Assembly (NCBI RefSeq): GCF_009495355.1
Contig: NZ_VZAD01000056.1
Span: 1-64,000, forward strand
DNA length: 64,000 nucleotides
Reading direction: 5' to 3'
Source: Segatella copri
GTDB taxonomy: Bacteria > Bacteroidota > Bacteroidia > Bacteroidales > Bacteroidaceae
The notes below the pieces were generated by a model. The model did no database searches and had not been told where the DNA came from. It saw only the letters and a program-made list of their open reading frames with translations. A program made the position numbers and the translations under genes. This document shows positions 14,927 to 24,163 of this stretch, one piece after another. The first letter of the stretch is position 1. The number at the start of each line of letters is the position of its first letter.

Positions 14927-17900
14927 CTATTTTGTAGGAATGAGCACGGCTCCCTCCTGTTTCTTACCATCCATCAATATGCGCAGCGGATGCTCAAAGC
15001 GCACATGGCGAACATATTGTGTTTCCTCGACCGCCGGCATCGCATCGAGCACAGCCTTGTCGACGAAGCCACCCTCCCCGGTATTGGTATCTACCGTAAA
15101 GTAACCCACCCCGAAAGAGGTGAGGTTCTGGAAGAAGTGGGTCCCCTGGCTGGGATCGATGTTATAGTTCTTCAGCGCCACCTCCACGATAACCCGGGCT
15201 GCACTGATATGCGGCCACTTGACGGGAACACCGAGATAATGGTCGCTGGAGCCCCATCGGCCGGGACCTATCAGCACATAGTTCTTGCCTTCGGAAAGGA
15301 ACTTGCGGTTGATGCGCTCTATATCGTCAGCCACATAATAATTGTTCATCGCTGAGAAATGGTCGTCGTACTTCACATACACTACATCCACGACATCCTC
15401 GCTGATACCATGACCGAGTGAATTGTGCGAACGCAACAAGCACTCGCTGTCGGGAATGGCCTCCACATCCTCATCGAGCATCTCTTTGGCATCCACGATG
15501 GGACGTATCTGGAGAAGATAGAAATCGCAGGTTCTGTCGGCATGGATATTGCAGGCAAACTCTATCTCTACAGGACGGCGCATGGCTCCGGAACCATACT
15601 TCATGGACATCTGGAGTATTTCGGGAAGGGGAACGACTCCATGTTGCAGCACACTGGCAAAGGTGATCAGCTTGCGACCCTCTTCGTACACGCCGTCGTT
15701 GATGACTTGGTCGTAGGGGTCGAAGGTGGAGGCTATAAAGTTGAGCGACTGGTCCTCGACAGCATCCTTGATTCTCAGTTTCTGAATATTAAACCCATCA
15801 TCCACCTTGAAGTCTTCACCCACATGTTGCATATCGAGGGCATAAAACTGGGTTTGGGTCTCCCTGAGTGCCTTGTCGACCTCTGAAGTCTGCAACACCT
15901 GGTTGGGATGATAAGGACATACCCGAAGGGTCTGGCCACCATCCACAATGTATTTGCCCAGTCCAAGAGCCAGACTGGCAATACCTTCTTCTGCCGTTTC
16001 GTCACCTATCGGATAATAGTTGAGCGAACGGAGCACGCCACTCATCGTGGGATAGAAACGGGTGCCATAGTCATTACCCACCACTTGCTGCAGGATGACT
16101 GCCATCTTCTCTTGGTCGATGACATTGCTCGTTGCGGTCATATAAGCCTTGGAATCGCGATAGAACACCGAGGCATACACGCCCTTGATGGCACACGCCA
16201 ACATCTGAAGCATCTGATACTTGTCCTCAAGATAAGGTATCATATAGGTGGAATAGATTCCTGCAAAGGGCTGATAGTGGGCATCTTCGAGAAGCGAGCT
16301 GGAACGGATGGCTATAGGACTCTTCGTCGCCTCGAAAAAGGTGAAGAAGTCGGCCACCAATGTGTCGGGCAGCTGCGCTCTGAGGAAATGTCGCAGGATT
16401 TCGTCATCGCTCGCATCGCTCAAAGCTATGGGATAGAGATTGTTGTTCTCCATGAACGCATCGAAGATATCGGTGCAAAGGACAACTGTCTTCGGAATCT
16501 GAACCGTGGCATTGTCATACTGGTTGAACTCCGGATGGCGCTTGATGACATTGTCGAGAAATGCCAGACCTCTGCCCTTGCCTCCCAAGGAGCCCTCACC
16601 TATACGGGCGAAGTGGGCATACTGGTCGAACTTCATACGGTCGAAGACAGCTACCACACCGATATTCTTCATGTGACGATACTGCACGATGGCATCGAAG
16701 ATGATCTGTCGGTGAGCATCCACATCCTGCAATTTCTGCCAGGTGACATGGCGCAGGAAAGCCGACACGGGGAAGATGGCACGGGCACAGAGCCAACGGC
16801 TCATGTGATTGCGACTGATGTGATAGAGCATCGAGTCGTTGGGAATCTTGAAGATATTGTCCTGTAACTCCTTCAGACTGCGGATACGCATAATCTCCTC
16901 GTGGGTCTTGGGATCACGGAAGATAAAATCGCCAAAGCCCATGTGTTCCTCCATCAGGCGGCGAAGGTCTACACTCATCTTCTTGGAGTTTTTGTCTACA
17001 AAACGAAAGCCCTCGGCTTCGGCCTTGGCCCGGTTGTCGCTCTCGGAACTCTCAAGGATAAGAGGCACGAAAGGATCGTTCTTGCGGATATAGCGGAAAA
17101 GCTGCAAACCGGCATCAGGACACTTCTCACGTCCGAAAGTATCAGTACGATGCTTGGGCTTAGCCTCTGTTTCCACCTTATAGCCAAAGGCCTTGGCGGC
17201 ACTCTTCAAAGGGAAACGGGCATCGCTGATGACACCAAGAGTATTGTTGGAATACTTGTCATAGAGTTTCTGAGCTTCTTCGTAAGTACGAGCCAGAACC
17301 ACCTTGGGTCGACCACGCATACGCATGGTGGCTGCATGACGGTTCAATGCCTCCTTGGAGAAGTTCTTGCTCTGTTCCAATATGTAATTGTAGAGATTGG
17401 GAAGAATGGAACTGTAGAAGCGGATGGAGTCTTCGACAAGGAGTATCATCTGAACTCCGGCTTCCTGAATATCGTGTTCCAAATTCATCTTGTCCTCTAT
17501 CAACTTGATGATGGAAAGAATGAGATTGGTATTGCCCAACCAGCAGAACACATAGTCGAAGATGCTCAGGTCTTCGTTCTCCATACGCTTGGTGATGCCA
17601 TGAGAGAAGGGAGTAAGCACCACACAATGGATATTGGGGAACCTGCTCTTGATATCTCGTGCCACATCGAAGGCATCATTGTCGGCATTACCCGGCATAC
17701 AGATAACCAGATCAATAACAGTGGAGCGAAGCACTTCTGAGGCTTCCTCGGTGGTAGAGACCTGTGTAAAGGTAGGTGGATATCGAAGTCCAAGCTCCAT
17801 ATATTCATTATAGATTTTCTCTTCGATACGTCCATCATCCTCGAGCATGAAGGCATCATATGGATTGGCAACGATCAACACATTATAGATACGTCGCATC

Positions 17901-17968
17901 ATCAAGTTGACGAACGACACATCTTTCAAATAAAATTTATTCCACTCTTGGGGTACATTATTCTCCAT
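14927..17968 (-). CDS. PEP/pyruvate-binding domain protein with receiver-like N-terminus
   Basis: 1013 residues. Residues ~27-150 and ~172-330 look like response-regulator receiver folds (VLIVANPYDAF; MILLVEDSIRFY, then VISDARFP), though neither was checked for a full phospho-acceptor site. From ~455 it resembles the ATP-grasp PEP/pyruvate-binding domain of PEP synthase and PPDK: GEGSLGGKGRGLAFL, AIRSSSLLEDAHYQPFAGIY and YLLQIRPI. The phosphohistidine swivel domain and PEP-binding TIM barrel are missing, so it cannot perform the full synthase reaction. A late IGPGRWGSSD motif suggests a nucleotide-binding site. Likely a regulator or kinase-like enzyme; substrate unknown. Confidence 0.82.
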   Translation of the reverse strand: MENNVPQEWNKFYLKDVSFVNLMMRRIYNVLIVANPYDAFMLEDDGRIEEKIYNEYMELGLRYPPTFTQVSTTEEASEVLRSTVIDLVICMPGNADNDAFDVARDIKSRFPNIHCVVLTPFSHGITKRMENEDLSIFDYVFCWLGNTNLILSIIKLIEDKMNLEHDIQEAGVQMILLVEDSIRFYSSILPNLYNYILEQSKNFSKEALNRHAATMRMRGRPKVVLARTYEEAQKLYDKYSNNTLGVISDARFPLKSAAKAFGYKVETEAKPKHRTDTFGREKCPDAGLQLFRYIRKNDPFVPLILESSESDNRAKAEAEGFRFVDKNSKKMSVDLRRLMEEHMGFGDFIFRDPKTHEEIMRIRSLKELQDNIFKIPNDSMLYHISRNHMSRWLCARAIFPVSAFLRHVTWQKLQDVDAHRQIIFDAIVQYRHMKNIGVVAVFDRMKFDQYAHFARIGEGSLGGKGRGLAFLDNVIKRHPEFNQYDNATVQIPKTVVLCTDIFDAFMENNNLYPIALSDASDDEILRHFLRAQLPDTLVADFFTFFEATKSPIAIRSSSLLEDAHYQPFAGIYSTYMIPYLEDKYQMLQMLACAIKGVYASVFYRDSKAYMTATSNVIDQEKMAVILQQVVGNDYGTRFYPTMSGVLRSLNYYPIGDETAEEGIASLALGLGKYIVDGGQTLRVCPYHPNQVLQTSEVDKALRETQTQFYALDMQHVGEDFKVDDGFNIQKLRIKDAVEDQSLNFIASTFDPYDQVINDGVYEEGRKLITFASVLQHGVVPLPEILQMSMKYGSGAMRRPVEIEFACNIHADRTCDFYLLQIRPIVDAKEMLDEDVEAIPDSECLLRSHNSLGHGISEDVVDVVYVKYDDHFSAMNNYYVADDIERINRKFLSEGKNYVLIGPGRWGSSDHYLGVPVKWPHISAARVIVEVALKNYNIDPSQGTHFFQNLTSFGVGYFTVDTNTGEGGFVDKAVLDAMPAVEETQYVRHVRFEHPLRILMDGKKQEGAVLIPTK

Positions 17969-17988
17969 TTCCTTTTATTTTACTCATG

Positions 17989-17996
17989 CAAAGATA
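17989..17996 (-). promoter_or_regulatory. Promoter -7 box of the PEP/pyruvate-binding gene
   Basis: TATCTTTG on the minus strand, 20 bases before the start codon, fits TAnnTTTG. The -33 element is not clear. Confidence 0.5.
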
Positions 17997-18015
17997 CTGT
18001 TTTTCTGATATTTAC

Positions 18016-18047
18016 TTGCAACTTTCAACATATTTTATTATTTTTGC
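18016..18047 (+). promoter_or_regulatory. Promoter of the RlpA-like gene
   Basis: TATTTTTG (-7, 18040-18047) with CTTG (near -33, 18016-18019) at 20-bp spacing on the plus strand. Its position rules out a translation start at 17986 and supports the ATG at 18076. Confidence 0.6.
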
Positions 18048-18075
18048 AGCAATAATATTTTCTAACACCCTTAAA

Positions 18076-18729
18076 ATGAACAGAATAACTTTTAAAATAT
18101 TTGTCATTACCTTGCTCGCCTTCTTCTGCCTCACGGCATGTTGGGCTCAGAATAAACAGCACGGCAAAGCCTCCTACTACTCAAAAAGAGCTACAGGAGC
18201 AAGAACTGCAAGCGGTCAAAGACTACATCACGACAGTCTGACGTGCGCTCATCGGTACTACCCTTTTGGAACACATCTGAAAGTAACCAACTTGAGGAAC
18301 AATAAAAGTGTGATAGTGAAGGTCATCGACAGGGGGCCTTTCGGAAGAGGCAGAATAATTGACCTTTCATGGGCTGCCGCCAAAGAGATAGGCATGATTG
18401 CTCAAGGTGTGGCGTCGGTAAAGGTAGAAATCGTGGAAAAGCCAGTTCCTTTCCGTCCTGAGGAGGAGAAACTTCCTCAGATCGACTTCGAAGTGGCAGA
18501 ATCTGACTACACCTTAGAACCTCACTGGAACTCGAAATCTGCCAAGGGCAAAGCTCACCAAGGTAAAAATCTGAAAAAAGTGGTACATTCAACAAAGTTG
18601 AAAGAAACCTCTGCAAAGAAAGATGAGGAGAAAATGCTCAACAGGAAAGAGAGCTGGAATGACACAGAATCTAAAAGCGGCAAGGCAACTAATGCTGAGC
18701 ATGAGCACAAGGTTCATAGAAACAAATAG
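18076..18729 (+). CDS. rlpA: RlpA-like septal-ring lipoprotein
   Basis: 217 residues. A signal peptide ends in the lipobox LTAC (C22), so it is probably lipidated and exported. Residues ~29-120 are the RlpA-like double-psi beta-barrel (GKASYYSKRATGARTASGQ, VKVIDRGPFGRGRIIDLS), with the GPFGRGR and IDLS motifs intact. RlpA in proteobacteria is a lytic transglycosylase acting on denuded glycan at the septum. The C-terminal ~95 residues are lysine-rich and lack the SPOR domain that localises classical RlpA. The upstream ATG at 17986 is rejected because the promoter lies after it. Confidence 0.85.
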   Translation: MNRITFKIFVITLLAFFCLTACWAQNKQHGKASYYSKRATGARTASGQRLHHDSLTCAHRYYPFGTHLKVTNLRNNKSVIVKVIDRGPFGRGRIIDLSWAAAKEIGMIAQGVASVKVEIVEKPVPFRPEEEKLPQIDFEVAESDYTLEPHWNSKSAKGKAHQGKNLKKVVHSTKLKETSAKKDEEKMLNRKESWNDTESKSGKATNAEHEHKVHRNK

Positions 18730-18757
18730 CCTCCAGAAATAGGACGAGGCAAAAAAG

Positions 18758-18804
18758 AGTAAACCCCGAAAGTAAATGTAAAAACTTCCGGGGTTTACTG
18801 TTTT
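18758..18804. terminator. Terminator between convergent lipoprotein genes
   Basis: A 16-base arm at 18758-18773 pairs with 18784-18799 with one mismatch, followed by TGTTTTAAA on the plus strand and preceded by an A-run that gives a T-run on the minus strand. It can serve both converging genes. Confidence 0.8.
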
Positions 18805-18866
18805 AAACGGTGAGCCTTCTTCTTAAAGGTCACCTTTTATCAATCTTCTACAAATACGCCTATGAC

Positions 18867-19757
18867 CTATCTGCGAGTCGGGATATTGAACTCATTGACT
18901 TTTGATATAGACTTGCCTTCGTGTATCACAGAGACACAGAAATGAGCCATACCATTCTTCAGTCGGTTATCCGCCTTCACCATCGCTGTATAACGGATAC
19001 CTCGTCCTGGTGTGATTTTCTCCACATGAATGCTCGGAGAAATATAGATATGTTTGTTGCCTGTGGTTTCCACTACAGTAGGAACAACATCATAAACGGG
19101 ACTGTTGCCACGATTCATTATCTCGAATATCACCTTGCAAGTCTCGTTCCTATTCAAAGTATTATCTTCATTGGAATCTACAAAACGGGCATTCACTATC
19201 TCTAATGTAGGAGAATACGACCAGTTACTCCCCAATGCTTCCATCTTCGAACTTGGCATCACTGTAATGGGTTGCTGTGCGCTGTAATCGCCTACATAAT
19301 CCTTACCATTAAAATCGTAAAGACGGTCATCGCCACTGTTGGTGGAATCGAATACATCGGAATTATCCTCATTATTGGGCGTACCATAAACAGGCTGATC
19401 GTAACCTCGCTGACCATAACCTGACTGTTCATAGCCATACTGATCATTGGAGTTTTGATGCTGGGACCGAGCTGCCCTTCTTTCGGCTCTACGGGCCTTG
19501 TCTCGCTGATACTGTTCAGCCTGTTGCTGTTGTTTCTGATCGGCCTGACTGCCGATAACAGCACCAACAACTGCACCTCCAGCCATTCCTATAATAGTAC
19601 CCATATCAGAGCCACGGGGACCTCCACTCAAACCACCAATAGCAGAGCCTAAAATAGAGCCGATAGAACCGCCCATATAGGCGCCACTACCAGTATAAGT
19701 GTCACAACTGCTCATCAAGAACAAAGAACAAAGCGCGAATATTAGAAACTTCTTCAT
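18867..19757 (-). CDS. Glycine-zipper lipoprotein
   Basis: 296 residues. A signal peptide ends in lipobox MSSC (C18). Residues ~23-75 are a glycine zipper (GGSIGSILGSAIGGLSGG, MGTIIGMAGGAVVGAVIGS) like those in outer-membrane lipoproteins of the SlyB/OmpA-linker type. A Gln/Arg-rich stretch and Tyr-Gly repeats (about 85-125) form a flexible linker. The C-terminal ~120 residues resemble an immunoglobulin-like domain (LEIVNARFVDSNEDNTLNRNE, then NRGNSPVYDV), as in surface-associated Bacteroidota proteins. Likely in the outer membrane; molecular role unknown. It has its own strong promoter. Confidence 0.78.
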   Translation of the reverse strand: MKKFLIFALCSLFLMSSCDTYTGSGAYMGGSIGSILGSAIGGLSGGPRGSDMGTIIGMAGGAVVGAVIGSQADQKQQQQAEQYQRDKARRAERRAARSQHQNSNDQYGYEQSGYGQRGYDQPVYGTPNNEDNSDVFDSTNSGDDRLYDFNGKDYVGDYSAQQPITVMPSSKMEALGSNWSYSPTLEIVNARFVDSNEDNTLNRNETCKVIFEIMNRGNSPVYDVVPTVVETTGNKHIYISPSIHVEKITPGRGIRYTAMVKADNRLKNGMAHFCVSVIHEGKSISKVNEFNIPTRR

Positions 19758-19781
19758 AACCTATTCTTTTAAGAAACTATG

Positions 19782-19812
19782 CAAAGGTAAGTCTTTTCGA
19801 GGAAACTGCAAA
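19782..19812 (-). promoter_or_regulatory. Promoter of the glycine-zipper lipoprotein gene
   Basis: TTTG at 19809-19812 and TACCTTTG at 19782-19789 on the minus strand with exactly 19 bp between them: a full consensus match. A TTTCCCTA/TAGGGAAA inverted repeat at about 19818-19840 lies just upstream and could be an operator. Confidence 0.75.
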
Positions 19813-19849
19813 CAAAGTTTCCCTAAAAAAGATAGGGAAATCCCTAAAA

Positions 19850-19885
19850 ACAAAAAAGCGCTTCCATAAAAATGAAAGCGCTTCT
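19850..19885 (-). terminator. Terminator of the ribosomal superoperon after rplQ
   Basis: A stem of 12 bases per arm (19856-19867 with 19872-19883, one mismatch) and an A-run on the plus strand that gives a T-run at the minus-strand 3' side. It follows rplQ by about 18 bases and should end the whole S10-spc-alpha transcript. Confidence 0.85.
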
Positions 19886-19902
19886 TGATATTGAGAGTTG
19901 AA

Positions 19903-20403
19903 TTATTCAGCCTTAGGAGCTTCCTCTGCTGGAGTTGCCTCAACAGCAGCCTCTGCCTGTGGAGCCTCTTCTGCCTTAGCCTTGCGGCCTGCACGACGAG
20001 TCTTCTTTGCAGCAGCCTTAGGAGTCTTAGCCATGTTCTCATCGAAGTCTACGAGCTCGATGAAAGCAATCTCAGCTGCATCACCCTGACGAGAACCCAA
20101 CTTGATTACGCGAGTGTAACCACCTGGACGGTTAGCTACCTTCTCTGCTACCTCACCGAAGAGAGCCTTAACAGCATACTTGTTCTGGAGATAACGGAAT
20201 ACAACACGACGTGAAGTGGTGGTATCGTTCTTTGAACGAGTGATCAGTGGCTCAACGTACTTCTTAAGAGCCTTAGCCTTTGCAAGGGTCGTAGTGATTC
20301 TTTTGTGCTCACTCAAGATAAGAGATGTAGCCATGTTAGCCAACATCGCATTACGATGAGAAGCAGTACGACCTAAATGGTTGAATTTTTTATTATGTCT
20401 CAT
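19903..20403 (-). CDS. rplQ: 50S ribosomal protein L17
   Basis: Large-subunit protein lining the polypeptide exit side. The N-terminal ~115 residues are standard bL17 ([28 protein letters not shown] segment). Residues ~120-166 form an Ala/Glu/Lys-rich low-complexity tail ([19 protein letters not shown]) absent in E. coli L17 but usual in Bacteroidota. It is the last gene of the alpha part of the superoperon, 31 bases after rpoA, and is followed by a terminator. Confidence 0.97.
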   Translation of the reverse strand: MRHNKKFNHLGRTASHRNAMLANMATSLILSEHKRITTTLAKAKALKKYVEPLITRSKNDTTTSRRVVFRYLQNKYAVKALFGEVAEKVANRPGGYTRVIKLGSRQGDAAEIAFIELVDFDENMAKTPKAAAKKTRRAGRKAKAEEAPQAEAAVEATPAEEAPKAE

Positions 20404-20434
20404 TTTAATTTTTACTTTTTTGGACAGGATTTAA

Positions 20435-21430
20435 TTAAGCATCCTTGTCTAATTTATACTTTGAAATGTCAGTTCCAAAAGACAGATTCAGACTCTCGAG
20501 CAAATCATCAAGCTCAGAAAGCGATTTCTTACCAAAGTTGCGGAACTTCAAGAGGTCAGTCTTGTTGTACTGTACCAAGTCGCCAAGTGTCTCGACATCA
20601 GCTGCCTTCAAGCAGTTGAGAGCACGAACACTGAGATTCATGTCTACGAGGCGAGTCTTAAGCAACTGGCGCATGTGAAGAACTTCCTCATCAAACTCCT
20701 GATTGCCTTCCTGATCGGGACTTTCAAGAGTAATCTTCTCGTCAGAGAAGAGCATGAAATGATAAATCAGAATCTTCGCAGCCTCCTTAAGAGCATCCTT
20801 TGGACTAATGGAACCATCGGTAGTAACCTCAAGTACGAGCTTGTCATAGTCGGTCTTTTGTTCAACACGATATGGCTCTACCGCATACTTTACGTTACGG
20901 ATTGGGGTGTAGATGGAATCGATTGGGAGAACGTTTACGTCAGTGCAGAATTCTCGATTCTCATCAGCAGGAACGTAACCACGTCCCTTGTTAATTGTCA
21001 AATCTATCTGCATCGAAGCTTTGGCATCTAAATGACAAATCACCAAATCAGGGTTTAACACTTCAAATCCAGTCAGATACTTACCGATATCACCTGCTTT
21101 GAATTCTGTGGAATTCTCTACGGTGATACTAACTTTCTCATTCTCGAATTCTTCTACTACTTGCTTGAATCGAACTTGTTTGAGATTCAAGATAATGTTG
21201 GTAACATCTTCCTTAACACCAGGTACTGAAGAAAACTCATGCTCAACACCAGCTATACGGATGGTATTGATGGCATAACCCTCCAGAGATGAAAGGAGAA
21301 TGCGGCGCAAAGCGTTACCAATGGTAACACCAAAGCCAGGCTCCAAAGGACGGAATTCAAACTTTCCGAACTTATCATCAGCCTCCAGCATTACTACTTT
21401 TTCAGGTTTTTGAAATGCTAATATCGCCAT
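20435..21430 (-). CDS. rpoA: RNA polymerase alpha subunit
   Basis: 331 residues. The N-terminal dimerisation domain has the [21 protein letters not shown] signature, and the C-terminal domain (from ~260) has the helix-hairpin-helix [20 protein letters not shown] that binds UP elements and activators. It scaffolds assembly of beta and beta'. In the Bacteroidota alpha cluster it lies between rpsD and rplQ, as here, 12 bases after rpsD. Length is normal. Confidence 0.98.
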   Translation of the reverse strand: MAILAFQKPEKVVMLEADDKFGKFEFRPLEPGFGVTIGNALRRILLSSLEGYAINTIRIAGVEHEFSSVPGVKEDVTNIILNLKQVRFKQVVEEFENEKVSITVENSTEFKAGDIGKYLTGFEVLNPDLVICHLDAKASMQIDLTINKGRGYVPADENREFCTDVNVLPIDSIYTPIRNVKYAVEPYRVEQKTDYDKLVLEVTTDGSISPKDALKEAAKILIYHFMLFSDEKITLESPDQEGNQEFDEEVLHMRQLLKTRLVDMNLSVRALNCLKAADVETLGDLVQYNKTDLLKFRNFGKKSLSELDDLLESLNLSFGTDISKYKLDKDA

Positions 21431-21442
21431 TAATATAATGAT

Positions 21443-22048
21443 TTATTTAGAGTACAACTCAACGATTAACTGCTCCTTAATGTTCTCAGGGATATCGGCA
21501 CGCTCTGGCTTGTGCAAGAACTTACCACACTTTGCATTGTCATCCCATTCGATCCATGGATACTTGCTATGATTGAAACCAGCAAGAGCGGCCTCGATGA
21601 CCTCGAGAGACTTAGACTTCTCACGAACACCTACAACCATACCTGGCTTAACAGCGAATGAAGGAATGTTTACTACCTTACCATCAACAACGATGTGCTT
21701 GTGACCAACCAACTGGCGTGCAGCTGCACGTGTTGGAGCGATACCCAAACGGAATACTACGTTGTCAAGACGGCACTCAAGATTCTGAAGAAGAACCTCA
21801 CCAGTAATACCCTCAGCTTTAGCTGCCTTATCAAACATATTACGGAACTGACGCTCTAATACACCATAAGTGTACTTAGCTTTCTGCTTCTCTGCCAACA
21901 TGACACCATACTCAGACATCTTTCTGCGACGGTTGTTGCCATGCTGTCCAGGAGGGAAGTTTCTCTTGGACAAAACTTTGTCGGCGCCGAAGATTGGTTC
22001 ACCAAAACGACGCGCAATTTTAGATTTCGGACCTATATATCTAGCCAT
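21443..22048 (-). CDS. rpsD: 30S ribosomal protein S4
   Basis: 201 residues starting [18 protein letters not shown]; an upstream in-frame ATG at 22138 overlaps the rpsK region and adds 30 unrelated residues, so it is rejected. It has the S4 RNA-binding domain ([30 protein letters not shown]). It lacks the N-terminal CxxC zinc site of some S4 proteins. S4 starts assembly of the 30S body and in other bacteria controls the alpha operon by binding its mRNA; no pseudoknot was identified here. Confidence 0.97.
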   Translation of the reverse strand: MARYIGPKSKIARRFGEPIFGADKVLSKRNFPPGQHGNNRRRKMSEYGVMLAEKQKAKYTYGVLERQFRNMFDKAAKAEGITGEVLLQNLECRLDNVVFRLGIAPTRAAARQLVGHKHIVVDGKVVNIPSFAVKPGMVVGVREKSKSLEVIEAALAGFNHSKYPWIEWDDNAKCGKFLHKPERADIPENIKEQLIVELYSK

Positions 22049-22107
22049 AATATAAAAAATGCTATAAAAAGTTTGTATCTTATTAATGCTAATACTAATA
22101 GCGGGAA

Positions 22108-22497
22108 TTATACGCGGCGACGCTTTGGAGGACGACAACCGTTGTGTGGTAATGGAGTTACATCAACAATCTCAGTAACCTCGATACCTGCACCGTGTAC
22201 GGCACGGATAGCAGACTCACGACCGTTACCTGGACCCTTGACATAAGCCTTTACCTTACGGAGACCCAAATCGAAAGCTACCTTAGCACAATCCTCTGCA
22301 GCCATCTGAGCAGCATAAGGAGTGTTCTTCTTAGAACCACGGAAACCCATCTTACCAGCAGAAGACCAAGAAATTACCTGACCCTCATTGTTAGCAAGAG
22401 ATACAATAATGTTATTGAATGAGCTATGTACGTGCAACTGACCAATTGCGTCAACACGAACATTTCTCTTCTTAGATGTTGCTTTTGTCTTTGCCAT
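22108..22497 (-). CDS. rpsK: 30S ribosomal protein S11
   Basis: 129 residues with the uS11 signature ([29 protein letters not shown] and [14 protein letters not shown]). It forms the platform of the small subunit near the mRNA exit. It lies 21 bases after rpsM and 59 before the rpsD start, in the usual order. Confidence 0.98.
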   Translation of the reverse strand: MAKTKATSKKRNVRVDAIGQLHVHSSFNNIIVSLANNEGQVISWSSAGKMGFRGSKKNTPYAAQMAAEDCAKVAFDLGLRKVKAYVKGPGNGRESAIRAVHGAGIEVTEIVDVTPLPHNGCRPPKRRRV

Positions 22498-22518
22498 AAT
22501 TAATTTCCTCCTTCAGAA

Positions 22519-22899
22519 TTACTTAGTAGCCTTCTTCTTATTAGCAACAGTCTTCTTCTTACCCTTGCGAGTACGAGCATTGTTCTTTGTGCTCTGACCA
22601 CGGACAGGAAGACCATTACGATGTCTAACTCCACGATAGCAACCAATATCCATCAGTCGCTTAATGTTCATCTGGATCTCAGAACGGAGATCACCTTCTA
22701 CCTTGAACTCAGCGCCGATAATTTCACGGATCTTGGCTGCCTGATCGTCAGACCACTCGCTGACTTTCAAGTCACGGCTCACACCTGCCTTATCCAATAT
22801 CTTTGCTGAACTACTTCGACCGATACCATAGATATAGGTCAATGCGATTTCGCCACGCTTATTCTGGGGCAAATCTACTCCAACAATTCTTATTGCCAT
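22519..22899 (-). CDS. rpsM: 30S ribosomal protein S13
   Basis: 126 residues with [27 protein letters not shown] and the basic C-terminal tail that reaches the P-site tRNA. The signature [14 protein letters not shown](S)[10 protein letters not shown] is complete. S13 bridges the head of the 30S to L5 on the 50S. A promoter lies in the gap upstream, so rpsM heads an internal transcription unit rpsM-rpsK-rpsD-rpoA-rplQ. Confidence 0.98.
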   Translation of the reverse strand: MAIRIVGVDLPQNKRGEIALTYIYGIGRSSSAKILDKAGVSRDLKVSEWSDDQAAKIREIIGAEFKVEGDLRSEIQMNIKRLMDIGCYRGVRHRNGLPVRGQSTKNNARTRKGKKKTVANKKKATK

Positions 22900-22946
22900 T
22901 TGTTAATTAAATAATTAAAAATTAATACCTTTCGTTAAAAGCGGTG

Positions 22947-22978
22947 CAAAAGTACGACATTTTTTTGAAACCACCATA
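22947..22978 (-). promoter_or_regulatory. Internal promoter upstream of rpsM
   Basis: TACTTTTG (22947-22954) on the minus strand fits TAnnTTTG, about 50 bases before rpsM. The -33 (TATG, 22975-22978, 20 bp away) is weak. The surrounding bases closely resemble those of the tRNA-tuf promoter at 52456-52487, which adds support. It would let the alpha cluster be expressed independently. Confidence 0.6.
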
Positions 22979-22997
22979 CTTTTACAAAACTTTAACA

Positions 22998-23114
22998 TTA
23001 ACCCTGACGTAACTTCATCTTAGGGTTTTTCTTGTTAATAACGAACAGACGACCCTTACGACGTACAATCTTACAGTCAGCTGAACGCTTCTTCAAAGAT
23101 GCTCTTGTCTTCAT
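22998..23114 (-). CDS. rpmJ: 50S ribosomal protein L36, zinc-free form
   Basis: 38 residues beginning [22 protein letters not shown] and ending [10 protein letters not shown]. Only one cysteine is present, so the CxxC/C/H zinc site of the other L36 type is missing. Zinc-free paralogues are known to replace zinc-binding ones. It is the smallest gene in the cluster, 12 bases after infA. Confidence 0.95.
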   Translation of the reverse strand: MKTRASLKKRSADCKIVRRKGRLFVINKKNPKMKLRQG

Positions 23115-23126
23115 ACCTTATGATTA

Positions 23127-23345
23127 TTATTTGTATCTAAATACTATTCTACCTTTTGTCAAGTCGTATGGACTCATTTCCACTTTTACCTTGTCGCCAG
23201 GTAAGATCTTTATGTAATGCATTCTCATTTTACCGGAAATATGGGCAGTAATATCTACACCATTCTCCAACTCAACGCGGAACATAGCATTGGATAAAGC
23301 CTCTACAATTGTTCCATCTTGCTCTATAGCAGCCTGTTTTGCCAT
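23127..23345 (-). CDS. infA: Translation initiation factor IF-1
   Basis: 72 residues of a single S1-type OB fold ([49 protein letters not shown]). It blocks the A site during initiation together with IF-2 and IF-3. It starts 2 bases from the map stop, indicating translational coupling, and precedes rpmJ. Confidence 0.98.
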   Translation of the reverse strand: MAKQAAIEQDGTIVEALSNAMFRVELENGVDITAHISGKMRMHYIKILPGDKVKVEMSPYDLTKGRIVFRYK

Positions 23346-23347
23346 AA

Positions 23348-24148
23348 TTAAATTTTTTGTCCTTCTAAATGTTCTACTTCTTGAAATGAAGATAAAATTT
23401 CAGCCTTACCTTTTCTTACAACTATCGTATGCTCAAAATGAGCAGCCGGTTGATGGTCAACAGTAGCAATTCCCCATTTGTCTGGAAGAAGTCCAATCTT
23501 CCTATTTCCCATCGTAATCATAGGTTCAATAGCAATGCACATACCTTCTTTAAGCATCACTCCATTACCGCGTCTGCCAAAATTGGGGACGGGAGGATCT
23601 TCATGCATGGCTTTACCTATGCCGTGTCCCACCAATTCGCGTACAACGCCATAACCGTGAGACTCACAATAGCTCTGTATGGAAAAACCTATATCTCCAA
23701 CATGATTTCCTGCTACAGCATTCTCTATACCTAAATATAAAGACTGTTTTGTTACTGAAAGAAGTTGCTTCACTTCTGGATGGACTTCACCAACACAAAA
23801 GGTATAACAACTGTCTCCGTTGAATCCATCAAGCAAAGTACCACAATCAATAGAGATGATATCTCCCTCTCTTAGTACGTCGTCTTCACTCGGAATTCCG
23901 TGTACAACTACATCATTAATAGATGTACATATATTAGCGGGAAAAGGCTCTCCAAATGGATTAGGAAAATTCTTAAACGTAGGAACCGCACCATGATCTC
24001 GGATAAATTCCTCCGCAATCCTATCCAATTGGAGAGTCGTTACACCTGGTTTTATATGTTTACCTAATTCTGCTAAAGTCAAACCAACAAGTTGGTTGGC
24101 CTTGCGCATCAGGTTGATTTCATCTTCTGTCTTTAGAAATATCTGCAT
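23348..24148 (-). CDS. map: Methionine aminopeptidase, type I
   Basis: 266 residues. The pita-bread metallopeptidase fold has all five metal ligands in recognisable motifs: [16 protein letters not shown] (two Asp), [15 protein letters not shown] (His), CIAIEPMI (Glu) and the late [14 protein letters not shown] (Glu). It removes the initiator Met from new proteins. It lies between secY and infA in the spc cluster, the usual place in Bacteroidota. Confidence 0.97.
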   Translation of the reverse strand: MQIFLKTEDEINLMRKANQLVGLTLAELGKHIKPGVTTLQLDRIAEEFIRDHGAVPTFKNFPNPFGEPFPANICTSINDVVVHGIPSEDDVLREGDIISIDCGTLLDGFNGDSCYTFCVGEVHPEVKQLLSVTKQSLYLGIENAVAGNHVGDIGFSIQSYCESHGYGVVRELVGHGIGKAMHEDPPVPNFGRRGNGVMLKEGMCIAIEPMITMGNRKIGLLPDKWGIATVDHQPAAHFEHTIVVRKGKAEILSSFQEVEHLEGQKI

Positions 24149-24163
24149 TCTAAAAGATAAAGA

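Noticed and set aside
14927..17968. Complete PEP synthase or PPDK
   Set aside because: The swivel domain with catalytic His and the PEP-binding barrel are not present.
17986..18075. N-terminal extension of the RlpA-like protein
   Set aside because: The predicted promoter at 18016-18047 lies after this ATG, and the extension would bury the signal peptide.
22049..22138. N-terminal extension of S4
   Set aside because: The 30 extra residues do not resemble S4 and begin inside the end of rpsK; the MARY start is universal.
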